From Mycolicibacterium moriokaense (GTDB lineage Bacteria; Actinomycetota; Actinomycetes; Mycobacteriales; Mycobacteriaceae): a DNA stretch of 64,000 nucleotides. The DNA lies in assembly GCF_003201655.1 (NCBI RefSeq), contig NZ_QJJU01000007.1, positions 171,285-235,284 of the forward strand, given 5' to 3'. The notes under the pieces were generated by a model. That model was not told the origin of the DNA and ran no database searches. It saw only the letters and a program-made list of their open reading frames with translations. Of the stretch, positions 17,300-26,050 are shown piece after piece; the stretch's first letter is position 1; each line of letters opens with the position of its first letter. The position numbers and the translations under genes are program-made.

Positions 17300-18011
17300 A
17301 AGGGAGCAGTGCGGGCAGCCGCTGCAACAGCCCAGGCAGGGCACCCGCGGCCGTTTCCCGCAGCGACACGGTCGCGGCGTCGGAGAGCGGCGTGCGCTCG
17401 GGGTTCACCTCGATGACAACGGTGCCATTCGCCAGCGCCAGCTCGGGCAGCCCGGCCGCGGGGTAGACGATCGACGAGGTGCCCACCACGATCACCACGT
17501 CGGCGGCGGTCACCGCGTCGACCGAGCGTTGCCATGCCTCATCGGGCAGCGGCTCGCCGAACCACACCACGTTGGGCCGGATGAATCCGCCGCACTCGTG
17601 CCGCGGCGGGTCGACGGACTCGACGGGTTCAGGCATATCGGGGACCTGGTCGCCGTACTCGCGTTGGCAACGGTCGCAACGGAATTCGAACAGGCTGCCG
17701 TGCAGGTGGTAGACGTGCTTGCTGCCCGCACGCTCGTGCAGATTGTCGACGTTCTGGGTAACGACGTGTACGTCGGCGTAGTCCTGCCAGGCCGCGACGG
17801 CGAGGTGGCCGTTGTTGGGCGCAACCGCTCCCATCATGTGATGCCGCCACAGGTACCACGCCCATACCTTGTCCGGGTGGGCGTGCCAGCCCTCGGCGCT
17901 GGAGATCTCGTACGGGTCGACCTTGGCCCACAGGCCTGTCTCGACATCACGGAACGTCGGCACGCCGCTCTCTGCGGAAATGCCTGCTCCGCTGAGCACC
18001 GTCACTTGCAC
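17298..18011 (-). CDS. cobB: Sirtuin NAD-dependent protein deacylase (class III)
   Basis: A 237-residue sirtuin. It has the NAD motif [15 protein letters not shown] (8-21), [11 protein letters not shown] (86-96) and catalytic His104 (YHLHGS). The Tyr53-xx-Arg56 pair (AWYLWR) marks class III enzymes that prefer succinyl or malonyl groups. Zinc ligands are Cys112 and Cys115, with Cys140. The expected fourth Cys is missing, and His138 stands two residues before Cys140 as a possible substitute. This corresponds to Rv1151c. It is divergent from the GntR gene, with a palindrome against its GTG start. The stop lies inside a terminator-like hairpin. Confidence 0.93.
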   Translation of the reverse strand: MQVTVLSGAGISAESGVPTFRDVETGLWAKVDPYEISSAEGWHAHPDKVWAWYLWRHHMMGAVAPNNGHLAVAAWQDYADVHVVTQNVDNLHERAGSKHVYHLHGSLFEFRCDRCQREYGDQVPDMPEPVESVDPPRHECGGFIRPNVVWFGEPLPDEAWQRSVDAVTAADVVIVVGTSSIVYPAAGLPELALANGTVVIEVNPERTPLSDAATVSLRETAAGALPGLLQRLPALLP

Positions 18012-18038
18012 ATCACCAAACTAGCCGGTTTGGGTGAT
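18012..18038. promoter_or_regulatory. Near-palindrome between cobB and gntR
   Basis: ATCACCAAAC (18012-18021) and GTTTGGGTGAT (18028-18038) are inverted with a single-base bulge, 6 bp apart. It fills the 36-bp divergent intergenic region and touches the cobB start codon. A binding site for the adjacent GntR protein is the simplest explanation. Confidence 0.45.
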
Positions 18039-18047
18039 ACTGAGCAC

Positions 18048-18413
18048 GTGGCCGAGTTGGGGGATTGGGTGCGCGTCGATCCACACGCTGCCAAGCCGCT
18101 CTTCGACCAGCTCAGGACGCAGATCATCGACGGGATTCGGGACGGCGAGTTGCCGGCAGGCACCCGGTTGCCGACGGTCCGCGAACTGGCGGGGAAGTTG
18201 GGCCTGGCCGTCAATACGGTTGCGCGCGCATATCGGGAGTTGGAATCGGCTGGTGTGCTCGAAACCCGTGGCCGCTTCGGCACTTTCGTCGCACGCGTCG
18301 ATCCTGCCGATACTGCAATGGCGACGGCGGCGCATGCGTTCGTGTCGTCGGCGCGCGCACTGGGGATAGACAAGGCCGAGGCGATGCGATACGTCGAGGC
18401 GGCGTTCGGTTAG
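18048..18413 (+). CDS. GntR family (YtrA type) regulator, Rv1152 homologue
   Basis: A 121-residue regulator starting at GTG ([11 protein letters not shown]). The winged HTH occupies residues 15-85: [39 protein letters not shown] and [17 protein letters not shown]. The short C-terminal tail of about 35 residues is helical and lacks a large effector domain, as in the YtrA subfamily. The length equals that of M. tuberculosis Rv1152. It is divergent from cobB with 36 bp between them, and its 3' end overlaps the PucR-type gene by 4 bp. Confidence 0.9.
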   Translation: MAELGDWVRVDPHAAKPLFDQLRTQIIDGIRDGELPAGTRLPTVRELAGKLGLAVNTVARAYRELESAGVLETRGRFGTFVARVDPADTAMATAAHAFVSSARALGIDKAEAMRYVEAAFG

Positions 18414-19630
18414 CCGCGGTTGCCGCGCCAGCGCACGACGTCCAGCGCGACAGCCACGTTGACGCTGGCCTCGCCGAGCGGCCGGGGCAACAGCCCGTCG
18501 GCGCGGGCGAGCCGGCGCAGCAGCGTGTTGCGGTGTGTGTAGAGGCGCGTCGCAGCGCGGGAGGCGTTGCACTGTTCGGCAACGAATGTCCGCACTGTGT
18601 CCTGTAGCTCGGCGCTGGCCGACTCGAGGTCGCCGAGCGTGTGCGTGACGAACTCAGCGGCACGGTCGGCGTCGGCAGTGATGAGTGCGACGAGCTGGAC
18701 GTCGGTGAACAGCGCGATCTGCTGAGGTGAACCCAGCCGAGCCATCAGCTGCTGGGTGGTGATCGCGTCGAAGTGGCTGCGCCGAAATCCGTCCATACCG
18801 TTGCCCGAGGGTCCGATCGCAATGCGGACATCCGGCATATCGCTGACGGACCGCCGCAGCGCACTCGCATCGACGGTGACGCTGCCAGGCACCCAAACCC
18901 ATCGGGTTGCGGTGCTGGCGAGCACGCTCAGCGGCCTGGCCCCGCCAGCGGCGTGCCCGAGCGCCTCGGCTGCCCCATCGAGACGGGCCAGGTCGCCTTT
19001 CGGGTCGTCGCTCCAGATGACCGCAGCGGTGTGAAGTCCGGTCAACGCGTAACCGAGACGACCCTCTGCGCGCCGCCGGGCGATGGGCGCTCCATCGAGA
19101 ATCAGCGCGACGGTCTCGCGACGTTCGGCATGCGTGCCACGCGTGAGTTCGTCGCGCTCCAGGTCGATCTGGGCCGCGATGGCTGACAAGGTCGCGTCGA
19201 CGAACGCGCTGATCGACCGGGAGCACACGTCGAGGAATTCGTGCAGCTCCGCCGGATCCGAAGTCAGTTCGAAGGCGATCTGCATGAGGCGGCGCCAGGC
19301 CACCCCTTCGCCGACGCGATATGCGTCCAGCGCGTATGCGTCGAGTCCCCTGCGGACCAGCTCCCTCGCGACCGTCATCGGCTCGGGTCCGGGATTCGGA
19401 GGCACCGGCGCCCCTGGATCGCGGACGTTGGCCGTGGCCCAGAAGAACAGGTTGGCCTGGTTGCTGCGACTGACGGCGCCCGCGAGTTCCGGGTCAGCCG
19501 CGATCGATGGGTTGGCTCCGAGTACAGCGGTGTCGAGCTCGGCGAGCCACTCCGGGGGCCCATTGACGATGATCTGCGCGCTCTGCCGAATCAGGTCCCT
19601 GACCCGCGTCGACGGGCGGCTCCACGTCAT
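18410..19630 (-). CDS. PucR/CdaR-type helix-turn-helix regulator
   Basis: A 406-residue regulator, taken from the ATG of [12 protein letters not shown]; the frame is open 39 codons further, but the extension is low in coding character. The C-terminal HTH_30 segment reads [20 protein letters not shown] near the end, the hallmark of the PucR family. The middle holds a GGDEF-like CdaR domain ([15 protein letters not shown] and surroundings). It is divergent from the Baeyer-Villiger monooxygenase gene and likely controls it. The operator may be the palindrome at 19649-19669. Confidence 0.85.
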   Translation of the reverse strand: MTWSRPSTRVRDLIRQSAQIIVNGPPEWLAELDTAVLGANPSIAADPELAGAVSRSNQANLFFWATANVRDPGAPVPPNPGPEPMTVARELVRRGLDAYALDAYRVGEGVAWRRLMQIAFELTSDPAELHEFLDVCSRSISAFVDATLSAIAAQIDLERDELTRGTHAERRETVALILDGAPIARRRAEGRLGYALTGLHTAAVIWSDDPKGDLARLDGAAEALGHAAGGARPLSVLASTATRWVWVPGSVTVDASALRRSVSDMPDVRIAIGPSGNGMDGFRRSHFDAITTQQLMARLGSPQQIALFTDVQLVALITADADRAAEFVTHTLGDLESASAELQDTVRTFVAEQCNASRAATRLYTHRNTLLRRLARADGLLPRPLGEASVNVAVALDVVRWRGNRG

Positions 19631-19648
19631 GCCACCACTATAGGCCGT

Positions 19649-19669
19649 ATGGTGTGCAAAGTGCACCAT
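19649..19669. promoter_or_regulatory. Palindrome between PucR-type and monooxygenase genes
   Basis: ATGGTG (19649-19654) and CACCAT (19664-19669) form the outer arms. Within them GTGCA-AAG-TGCAC is a perfect 5+3+5 inverted repeat. It is 19 bp from the regulator start and about 95 bp from the monooxygenase start, a good place for a shared operator. Confidence 0.45.
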
Positions 19670-19764
19670 GCGCCGCTCATCTTGAGACGATTTGTTCTTG
19701 GATCGGCGGCGCCGTGCCTGGACGATAAGCACATCGCATTTAGCCATCGTCAGGAGTCACCGTC

Positions 19765-21324
19765 ATGGTCAACACCGCCACCCGCATCGAGCACGTCGAC
19801 GTCTTGATCGTTGGCGCAGGTATCTCCGGCATCGGCGCGGCCTACTACCTGCAGAAGGAACATCCCGGCCGGTCCTACGCCATCCTCGAGGCGCGGGGTG
19901 CAACCGGCGGCACGTGGGACCTGTTCCGGTATCCCGGTATTCGGTCGGATTCCGATCTGCACACGTTCGGCTACGAGTTCAAGCCGTGGCGAGACGAGCA
20001 TGCCATCGCGTCGGCCGACAAGATTCTGGCCTACCTGCGCGAGACCGTCGCGGAGAACAACATTGACGCCAAGATCCGGTTCCACCACAAGGTTTTGGGC
20101 GCGGCCTGGTCGAGCGATGACGCGCGCTGGACGGTCGACGTCGAGCGTTTCGGCGAAGCGGACGACTCAGAGGAACTGGTGCAGTTCAGCGCCAACTGGA
20201 TCTTCTGCGCAGGCGGGTACTACCGCTACGACCAGGGCTACACCCCGGAGTTCCCCGGTCGCGAGCGTTTCCGCGGTCACGTCGTGCACCCGCAGCACTG
20301 GCCCGAGGACCTCGACTACACCGACAAGAAGGTCGTCGTCATCGGAAGTGGTGCAACGGCTGTCACCCTGATCCCGGCGATGGCAGCTACCGCCGCTCAC
20401 GTCACCATGCTGCAGCGCTCACCGACTTATGTGATGCCGGTGCCGTCGAAGGACACCTTCGCCAACGCGGCGCAGAAGGTGCTCGGCTCCAAGCGCGGGT
20501 ACGCGCTGGCGCGCCGCAAGAACATCGTCAAGCAGCGCGCCGTGTACCAGTTCAGTCAGAAGTACCCCGGTGCTGCGCGACGGCTGATCCGTCACCTCAA
20601 CGCCAAGGAACTGCCCGCGGGCTATCCGGTCGACGAGCACTTCAACCCGACCTACAACCCGTGGGATCAGCGGCTGTGCGCGGTGCCTGACGCCGACCTG
20701 TTCAAGGCGATCAGCAGCGGTGCCGCCTCCGTCGTCACCGATCGCATCGCGACCTTCACCGAGACAGGCATCGAGTTGGAGTCCGGCAAGCATCTCGACG
20801 CCGACATCATCGTCACCGCAACAGGTTTGAACGTCCAGTTGCTCGGCGGTATGTCCTTGACGGTGGACGGCACGCCGGTGCACGCCGGCGAAACCGTCGC
20901 CTACAAGAGCATGTTGTTGTCGGGCGTGCCGAACTTCGCGTTCGCATTCGGCTACACCAACTCGTCCTGGACGCTGAAGGTCGGCCTGCTGTGCGAGCAC
21001 TTCTGCCGCCTGCTGAGCCACATGGACGCCCGTGGCTACGACATCGCGCGTCCCGAGATTGGCGACAACGCTATGGAGACCCGGCCAATGCTGGACTTCG
21101 CCGCCGGATATGTGCAGCGTGCCCTCGACCGGATACCGAAGCAGGGCTCGGGGGAGCCGTGGCGGGTGTCGATGAACTACTACTACGACGTGGAGCAGCT
21201 ACGCGAAGGCGCTGTCGACAACGCGAGCCTGCACTTCTCTTCTAGCCGAATTCCAGCAGTATCAGCAGCGGCCGCACCGGATCGAACAGCGGCAATCGTT
21301 GGACCGTCCACAGCGCGGCGTTGA
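19765..21324 (+). CDS. EthA-like Baeyer-Villiger/flavin monooxygenase
   Basis: A 519-residue class B flavin monooxygenase. The FAD motif DVLIVGAGISGIGAA lies at about 11-25, and GGTWDLFRYPGIRSDSD follows. The Baeyer-Villiger fingerprint FRGHVVHPQHW is present, and the NADPH motif is VVIGSGATAVTL. The overall line-up is close to M. tuberculosis EthA (Rv3854c), which oxidises ketones and activates thioamide prodrugs; this is a paralogous position, not the ethA-ethR locus. AGGAG precedes the ATG. The last 83 bp overlap the 3' end of the omt gene on the other strand. EthA ends soon after the equivalent of LHFSS, so the last 26 codons look like a tail gained by stop loss. Confidence 0.9.
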   Translation: MVNTATRIEHVDVLIVGAGISGIGAAYYLQKEHPGRSYAILEARGATGGTWDLFRYPGIRSDSDLHTFGYEFKPWRDEHAIASADKILAYLRETVAENNIDAKIRFHHKVLGAAWSSDDARWTVDVERFGEADDSEELVQFSANWIFCAGGYYRYDQGYTPEFPGRERFRGHVVHPQHWPEDLDYTDKKVVVIGSGATAVTLIPAMAATAAHVTMLQRSPTYVMPVPSKDTFANAAQKVLGSKRGYALARRKNIVKQRAVYQFSQKYPGAARRLIRHLNAKELPAGYPVDEHFNPTYNPWDQRLCAVPDADLFKAISSGAASVVTDRIATFTETGIELESGKHLDADIIVTATGLNVQLLGGMSLTVDGTPVHAGETVAYKSMLLSGVPNFAFAFGYTNSSWTLKVGLLCEHFCRLLSHMDARGYDIARPEIGDNAMETRPMLDFAAGYVQRALDRIPKQGSGEPWRVSMNYYYDVEQLREGAVDNASLHFSSSRIPAVSAAAAPDRTAAIVGPSTARR

Positions 21325-22081
21325 ACACCTTGCCGCGACCCTCGGCGTGGGGAAGATCGTGTACGGCCCTTATCCCCGACACCGTGTTCACCAGGTTCGC
21401 CGCATCGGACACCGACAGACTGAACGGCATCGGGGGCACCCGGTAACGCAGCGACGTCCGCATGCCATGTCGTGACAACGCCGCAAATCCCGACGGCGGG
21501 AGATCGAACATCATCTGTCCGCCGGGAAACCGCTTGGCGCATTCGGTGATCAGGGCCAGCGCGTCCTCGGGCTGCAGGTACATCAGCAGACCCTCTGCGG
21601 TGACGAACACGCCGTTCTCGGTGTCGACGCGGTCCATCCAGCTGAAGTCGAGCGCCGACTGTGCGCACATCTCCACTCGGTCCGGTAACGGTAGGAGCTT
21701 GCGGCGCAGATCGATCATCGGCGGAAGATCGACTGTGAGCCAACGGAATTGGTTGCCCACATCGGAGGCGTCGAGGCGGTAGAAGCTGGTCTGCAATCCC
21801 TCGGCCAGCGCGACCACGGTGGCTTTCGGGTGGTCGAGAAGGTAGCGGCGGGTCTGCCGGTCATAGCCCAACGCGCGCACCGCCATGTCCTGCCTGCGGG
21901 CGAAGCCGAACTTAGCGAAGTCGTAGTCGATGGAATCGGCAAGCAGGATGGCCATCGGGTCGTCGATGATGGAATCCGGCCTGCGCGCCTCGCTCGCACG
22001 TACCTGCAGGGTCATCAGCGCAGTCTCGGAAACTCCGGTCAGCACCGTGCCATCGGCCTTCGCCGTCGGAGTGGAACTCAT
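21242..22081 (-). CDS. omt: LCMT/PPM-family O-methyltransferase (Rv1153c omt type)
   Basis: A 279-residue leucine carboxyl methyltransferase-like enzyme beginning MSSTPTAKADG. Motif regions are VVALAEGLQTSFYRLD, FRWLTVDLPPMIDLRR and the FVTAEGLLMYLQPEDA segment typical of this family. Mycobacteria carry many such PPM methyltransferases; most have unknown substrates. Its start overlaps the stop of the DUF1697 gene (ATGA), and a second member of the same family is two genes upstream. The 3' end overlaps the monooxygenase gene by 83 bp. Confidence 0.88.
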   Translation of the reverse strand: MSSTPTAKADGTVLTGVSETALMTLQVRASEARRPDSIIDDPMAILLADSIDYDFAKFGFARRQDMAVRALGYDRQTRRYLLDHPKATVVALAEGLQTSFYRLDASDVGNQFRWLTVDLPPMIDLRRKLLPLPDRVEMCAQSALDFSWMDRVDTENGVFVTAEGLLMYLQPEDALALITECAKRFPGGQMMFDLPPSGFAALSRHGMRTSLRYRVPPMPFSLSVSDAANLVNTVSGIRAVHDLPHAEGRGKVFNAALWTVQRLPLFDPVRPLLILLEFG

Positions 22082-22599
22082 CGCAGCACCTTGTCGATAG
22101 TGCGCAGGTTGCGGGTGGTGGTCGAGGACTTGTATCGCTTCTTGCCCATGGTCTTCCCGATCGTGGAGTCCAGCGTGCCGGTCCTGGAAATCTGCCAGTA
22201 GATGACGCCCTTGCCGCGTTTGATCTTTTCGTCGTCCCCGGCATCCTTGCCAAGTGCGGCGAGTTCGTCGAGCACCTTCTCGTCGGTGACGAACGTGACG
22301 TAGGAGTGGTGGCCCTCGACCTCGCGCTCGAACGGGAATGATTTCGAGATTGTGGCAACCGTGTCGATCGGGTAGGCAAGCACCCATGCGTCGTATCCGA
22401 ACGTGTCACGCAACGCCGCTTCGGCCTTCTTCCTGACCGCGTCCACCCCTGAACGGCTCTCCAGCAGGACGTTGCCGCTGGCCAAAATTGTTCGCACGTT
22501 GGTGAATCCGGCCTCTTCGAACGCCTTGGCCACGTCGGCCATCTTGAGATTCACGCCGCCGACGTTGACGCCTCGCAGGAAAGCCGCGTAGCGAGTCAT
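22078..22599 (-). CDS. DUF1697 domain protein
   Basis: A 173-residue protein starting MTRYAAFLRGVNVGGVNLKM, the diagnostic opening of DUF1697, with TILASGNVLLES following. The family is widespread in actinobacteria, has a ferredoxin-like fold and no assigned reaction. It lies between two LCMT-type methyltransferase genes and shares ATGA overlaps with both, so all three are translated together. That arrangement suggests a linked function, but none can be named. Confidence 0.9.
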   Translation of the reverse strand: MTRYAAFLRGVNVGGVNLKMADVAKAFEEAGFTNVRTILASGNVLLESRSGVDAVRKKAEAALRDTFGYDAWVLAYPIDTVATISKSFPFEREVEGHHSYVTFVTDEKVLDELAALGKDAGDDEKIKRGKGVIYWQISRTGTLDSTIGKTMGKKRYKSSTTTRNLRTIDKVLR

Positions 22600-23429
22600 G
22601 GCCCGAACTCCAGCAGCGTGACGCTGGGCCGGACGCGGCGAATGAAGCCCACCCGGTCGAGCGGCGGCCACGCGGCCAGCTTGAAGAGGCCACGCCCCGG
22701 TGGATACGCGATATCGCGCGCCGCGCGCACCCCGGGAATACTGTCGGCCAGCGCCAGCCCCTCATCGACGGTCAACCCGAACGGCATGGGCGGGGCGGTG
22801 TAGCGATCGGACAGCTTGAGACCCTTCAGCGTGCGCCTGCTGAACCAGTGCGGGATCGAATCGAACATCATCTGGCCGCCGGGAAAGCGGGTGGCGCAGT
22901 CACGGATCAGGTCCAACGCGTCGGCCGGCTCCAGATACATCAGCAGACCCTCGGCGGTGATGAACGCCCCGTGCGAACCGTCGACCCGGTCCATCCAGCT
23001 GCGGTCAAGCGCGGACTGTGCCAACGGCACGATTCGGTCGTCGTGCGGGAGCAGCCGTTCGCGGAGCGCCATCACGGGTGGCAAATCGACTGAGTACCAG
23101 GTCAACTCGTCAGCGACGCCTGTGCGCTCAAGTCGCCAGAAGCTGGATTGCAGGCCCTCGGCGAGCGCTATCACCGAGGCCTTTGGGTGAGTGGTCAGGT
23201 AGTCCTGTGCCGCGGCATCGAAAGCGCGTGCCCGCAGCGCATGCGACTGGTTGGGCTTGCCGAACTTGCGGTAGTCGTAGGAGATCGCGTCGAACAGCGT
23301 CACCGCCCACGGGTCGCGGATCACCCCGTCGCTCCGCTTCGCTTCGGTGGCGCGGTTGTGCAGCGTCCACAGCGTGGTCGCTGAGACACCATCGAGGATG
23401 TTGCCGTCGACTTCGGAAAGCTCGGTCAT
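22596..23429 (-). CDS. LCMT/PPM-family O-methyltransferase, second copy
   Basis: A 277-residue paralogue of the methyltransferase two genes downstream. Shared blocks are ASVIALAEGLQSSFWRLE, WYSVDLPPVMALRERLLP, ALDRSWMDRVDG and FITAEGLLMYLEPADALDLI, and both end in LLEFG. It opens the three-gene operon and is divergent from the F420-binding protein gene with 31 bp between starts. The two copies differ clearly outside these blocks, so the duplication is old rather than recent. Confidence 0.9.
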   Translation of the reverse strand: MTELSEVDGNILDGVSATTLWTLHNRATEAKRSDGVIRDPWAVTLFDAISYDYRKFGKPNQSHALRARAFDAAAQDYLTTHPKASVIALAEGLQSSFWRLERTGVADELTWYSVDLPPVMALRERLLPHDDRIVPLAQSALDRSWMDRVDGSHGAFITAEGLLMYLEPADALDLIRDCATRFPGGQMMFDSIPHWFSRRTLKGLKLSDRYTAPPMPFGLTVDEGLALADSIPGVRAARDIAYPPGRGLFKLAAWPPLDRVGFIRRVRPSVTLLEFGP

Positions 23430-23451
23430 TAGCTCGATAGTAGAGACGTAG

Positions 23452-23904
<453 letters not shown>

Positions 23905-23945
23905 AGGGCACGACGGCTGTGGGGACGCCGCGCTACGCTGCCGTC

Positions 23946-24113
23946 ATGGCTGATGCACCGGAAGACGACACCAAACGCAAGTTCCGGGAGGCGCTGGAGC
24001 GGAAGAAAGCCAAGGCAGCGGGTGGTTCCGAGCACAAGGAACGGGGAGCCAAGCAGCCGAAGGGGCACGGGCCGCTCGAGCATCGCCGGGAGTTCCGCCG
24101 CAAGAGCGGTTAG
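23946..24113 (+). CDS. DUF5302 small basic protein
   Basis: A 55-residue, very charged protein (MADAPEDDTKRKFREALERK at the start, EHRREFRRKSG at the end). It matches the small actinobacterial DUF5302 family that often sits beside Rv1155-type genes. It is likely intrinsically disordered and basic, so nucleic-acid or ribosome contact is possible, but no function is known. It is followed after 2 bp by the LysE gene. Confidence 0.8.
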   Translation: MADAPEDDTKRKFREALERKKAKAAGGSEHKERGAKQPKGHGPLEHRREFRRKSG

Positions 24114-24115
24114 CC

Positions 24116-24727
24116 GTGACACCGGAGTTCCTGCTGACGACGCTGATCGTGGTGGCCACGCCCGGCGCAGGCGTGCTGTATACGGTCGCCGCCGGGATTT
24201 CGCGCGGATGGCGGGCCAGCCTGGTCGCGGCTTTCGCCTGCACGCTCGGCATCTTGCCGCACGTGATCGCCGCGGTGACGGGACTGGCGGCCATCATGCA
24301 CGCCAGCGCGATGGCGTTCACCGTCATCAAGCTTCTCGGCGTGGGCTATCTGCTTTATCTGGCGTGGAAGACATTTCGCGATAAGTCGGTATTCGAGGTG
24401 CAGACCGGTCCCGCGAAGGTGTCGCCGTTGCGGGTGATCGGGTCGGGCATTCTGGTCAACACACTGAACCCGAAGCTCACCATCTTCTTCTTCGCGTTCC
24501 TTCCGCAGTTCGTCGCGCCCGATCGCGACGGTGCGGTGCTGCAGATGGTGTGGCTGAGCGCGATCTTCATGGCGGTCACCCTGGTGGTGTTCAGCGTCTA
24601 CGGCGTCTTCGCCGCGGCGGTGCGGCGCGAGGTGATCTCGCGGCCAAGGATCGTGGCGTGGATGCGGCGCAGCTTCGCCGCCACCTACGTCATCCTGGCG
24701 GGCAGGCTCGTCGCACAGACGCGCTGA
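24116..24727 (+). CDS. LysE/RhtB family amino-acid exporter
   Basis: A 203-residue membrane protein with about six hydrophobic segments. The signature near the start is LIVVATPGAGVLYTVAAGIS, equivalent to the LysE PGP region, with a glycine-rich helix 2. The family exports amino acids or homoserine lactones. The start is GTG, 2 bp after the DUF5302 stop, so the two are coupled. The 3' end overlaps the acyltransferase gene by 43 bp on the opposite strand. Confidence 0.88.
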   Translation: MTPEFLLTTLIVVATPGAGVLYTVAAGISRGWRASLVAAFACTLGILPHVIAAVTGLAAIMHASAMAFTVIKLLGVGYLLYLAWKTFRDKSVFEVQTGPAKVSPLRVIGSGILVNTLNPKLTIFFFAFLPQFVAPDRDGAVLQMVWLSAIFMAVTLVVFSVYGVFAAAVRREVISRPRIVAWMRRSFAATYVILAGRLVAQTR

Positions 24728-26001
24728 GGGTCACTGGCTAGCCGCCGCGCTGCGAGCAGCGCGATCAACATCACGGCCACGCAGTACAGGCCCTGATCCT
24801 TGAGTCCCCAACCGACCGAAGCCAGTGTGGCCGCACCCGCGGTACACAGCAGCGCACCGACCGCCGCACTGCGGCCACCGGGCGCCGCGACGAAACCGCC
24901 GTCCCACAGTGGCAGCGGTTTGTTCTCCAACGGACGCAGCGTCACGAACATCACCGCGATGAACGCCGCCATGATCAGAAGTTGCACCACCGACAGCGCG
25001 ATGAACCCCGGTGCGCTCGGGTCGAATCGTGGATTGCCGAGGTAGTCGAACATCAGATGCATGGCCAGCAGCGGCGGGATGTGCCAGAGGTACAGCGTCA
25101 TCGCCCCCGAGTTGCCGATCGCCGCCAGCCACCACACCCGCGGACGTTGCGCCCAGCGTGCGATCGCGGGCGCGGCGGCAATCACTAACGCGCACATCAT
25201 GATTGCGTGACCCGCCAACAGCAGCGTCGGCGGCGTCATGTTCTTCAGTTGCTGCGTGTCGATGCCGACGAGGCTCAGCTCGTACGGTCCCAGCACCAGC
25301 AGCGCCACGTTGATTGCGAGCATCAGGGCGCCCAGTGTCAGCGCCGCCCGCCCGGTGAGCAGGCGCCTGCGGTAGGCGACGCCGAACATGCCGGGAATCG
25401 CCCACACGATCATGTTCAGGTAGCCCAGGGACCAGCCGACGTTGATCCGGATCGCGTCGACCGCGGCGACGAACGTATAGGTTGCCGCGACGGTGACGAC
25501 GAACCGGCCGGTGGTGGTGATGCGGGCCAGTAGCGGCACAGCCGCGAGCACTAGGACGTAGGCGCCAAGGAACCACAACAGCTGGATGGAGATCCCTGCG
25601 ACCGGTTCGTAGACATGCTCAGGCAGAACAGCGCTGAGCACTGCGAGCGCGACCCACCAGAACGCCAGGTAGTAGAACACCGGCCGGTAGAGCCGGGTGC
25701 AGCGGCGCATCAACCAGTTGCCCCAGCTGGTCCCCGGGGCCCAACCGTCGATGCAGGCCGCGACGCCTGCGAAGAAGAACAGCGGCATGATCTGGAACAC
25801 CCACGTCAACGCCTGGAATACCGGCGACGCGGTGAGCAGGTTGCTCCAGATGAACACGCCGTCGCGCAGCGTGCTGGTGGCCATGACGGTGTGTCCGACC
25901 ACGACGCCGACCAGCGACACGATGCGGATGACGTCGATGGCCCGGTCACGGGTCGCCGGCGTGCTCGCCTCGACTTCGGACGGGCTCGGGAAAAGCGCCA
26001 T
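24685..26001 (-). CDS. Membrane acyltransferase (acyltransferase 3 family)
   Basis: A 438-residue integral membrane protein of about ten helices. It opens with RDRAIDVIRIVSLVGVVVGH, the His-bearing first helix of the acyltransferase-3/OafA family, and has the further motif MPLFFFAGVAACIDG. Members O-acetylate or O-acylate sugars and cell-wall polymers. It starts 49 bp after the dehydrogenase gene and may be the last member of that operon. The final codons overlap the LysE gene. Confidence 0.85.
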   Translation of the reverse strand: MALFPSPSEVEASTPATRDRAIDVIRIVSLVGVVVGHTVMATSTLRDGVFIWSNLLTASPVFQALTWVFQIMPLFFFAGVAACIDGWAPGTSWGNWLMRRCTRLYRPVFYYLAFWWVALAVLSAVLPEHVYEPVAGISIQLLWFLGAYVLVLAAVPLLARITTTGRFVVTVAATYTFVAAVDAIRINVGWSLGYLNMIVWAIPGMFGVAYRRRLLTGRAALTLGALMLAINVALLVLGPYELSLVGIDTQQLKNMTPPTLLLAGHAIMMCALVIAAAPAIARWAQRPRVWWLAAIGNSGAMTLYLWHIPPLLAMHLMFDYLGNPRFDPSAPGFIALSVVQLLIMAAFIAVMFVTLRPLENKPLPLWDGGFVAAPGGRSAAVGALLCTAGAATLASVGWGLKDQGLYCVAVMLIALLAARRLASDPQRVCATSLPARMT

Positions 26002-26050
26002 GCCGCAACGGTAGGCCCGGATGCACCGTCAAATCGATGAGTAAAAGCAC

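Noticed and set aside
17253..18047. Upstream extension of the GntR gene through cobB
   Set aside because: It is antisense to the sirtuin and lacks domain content; GTG 18048 gives the Rv1152 length.
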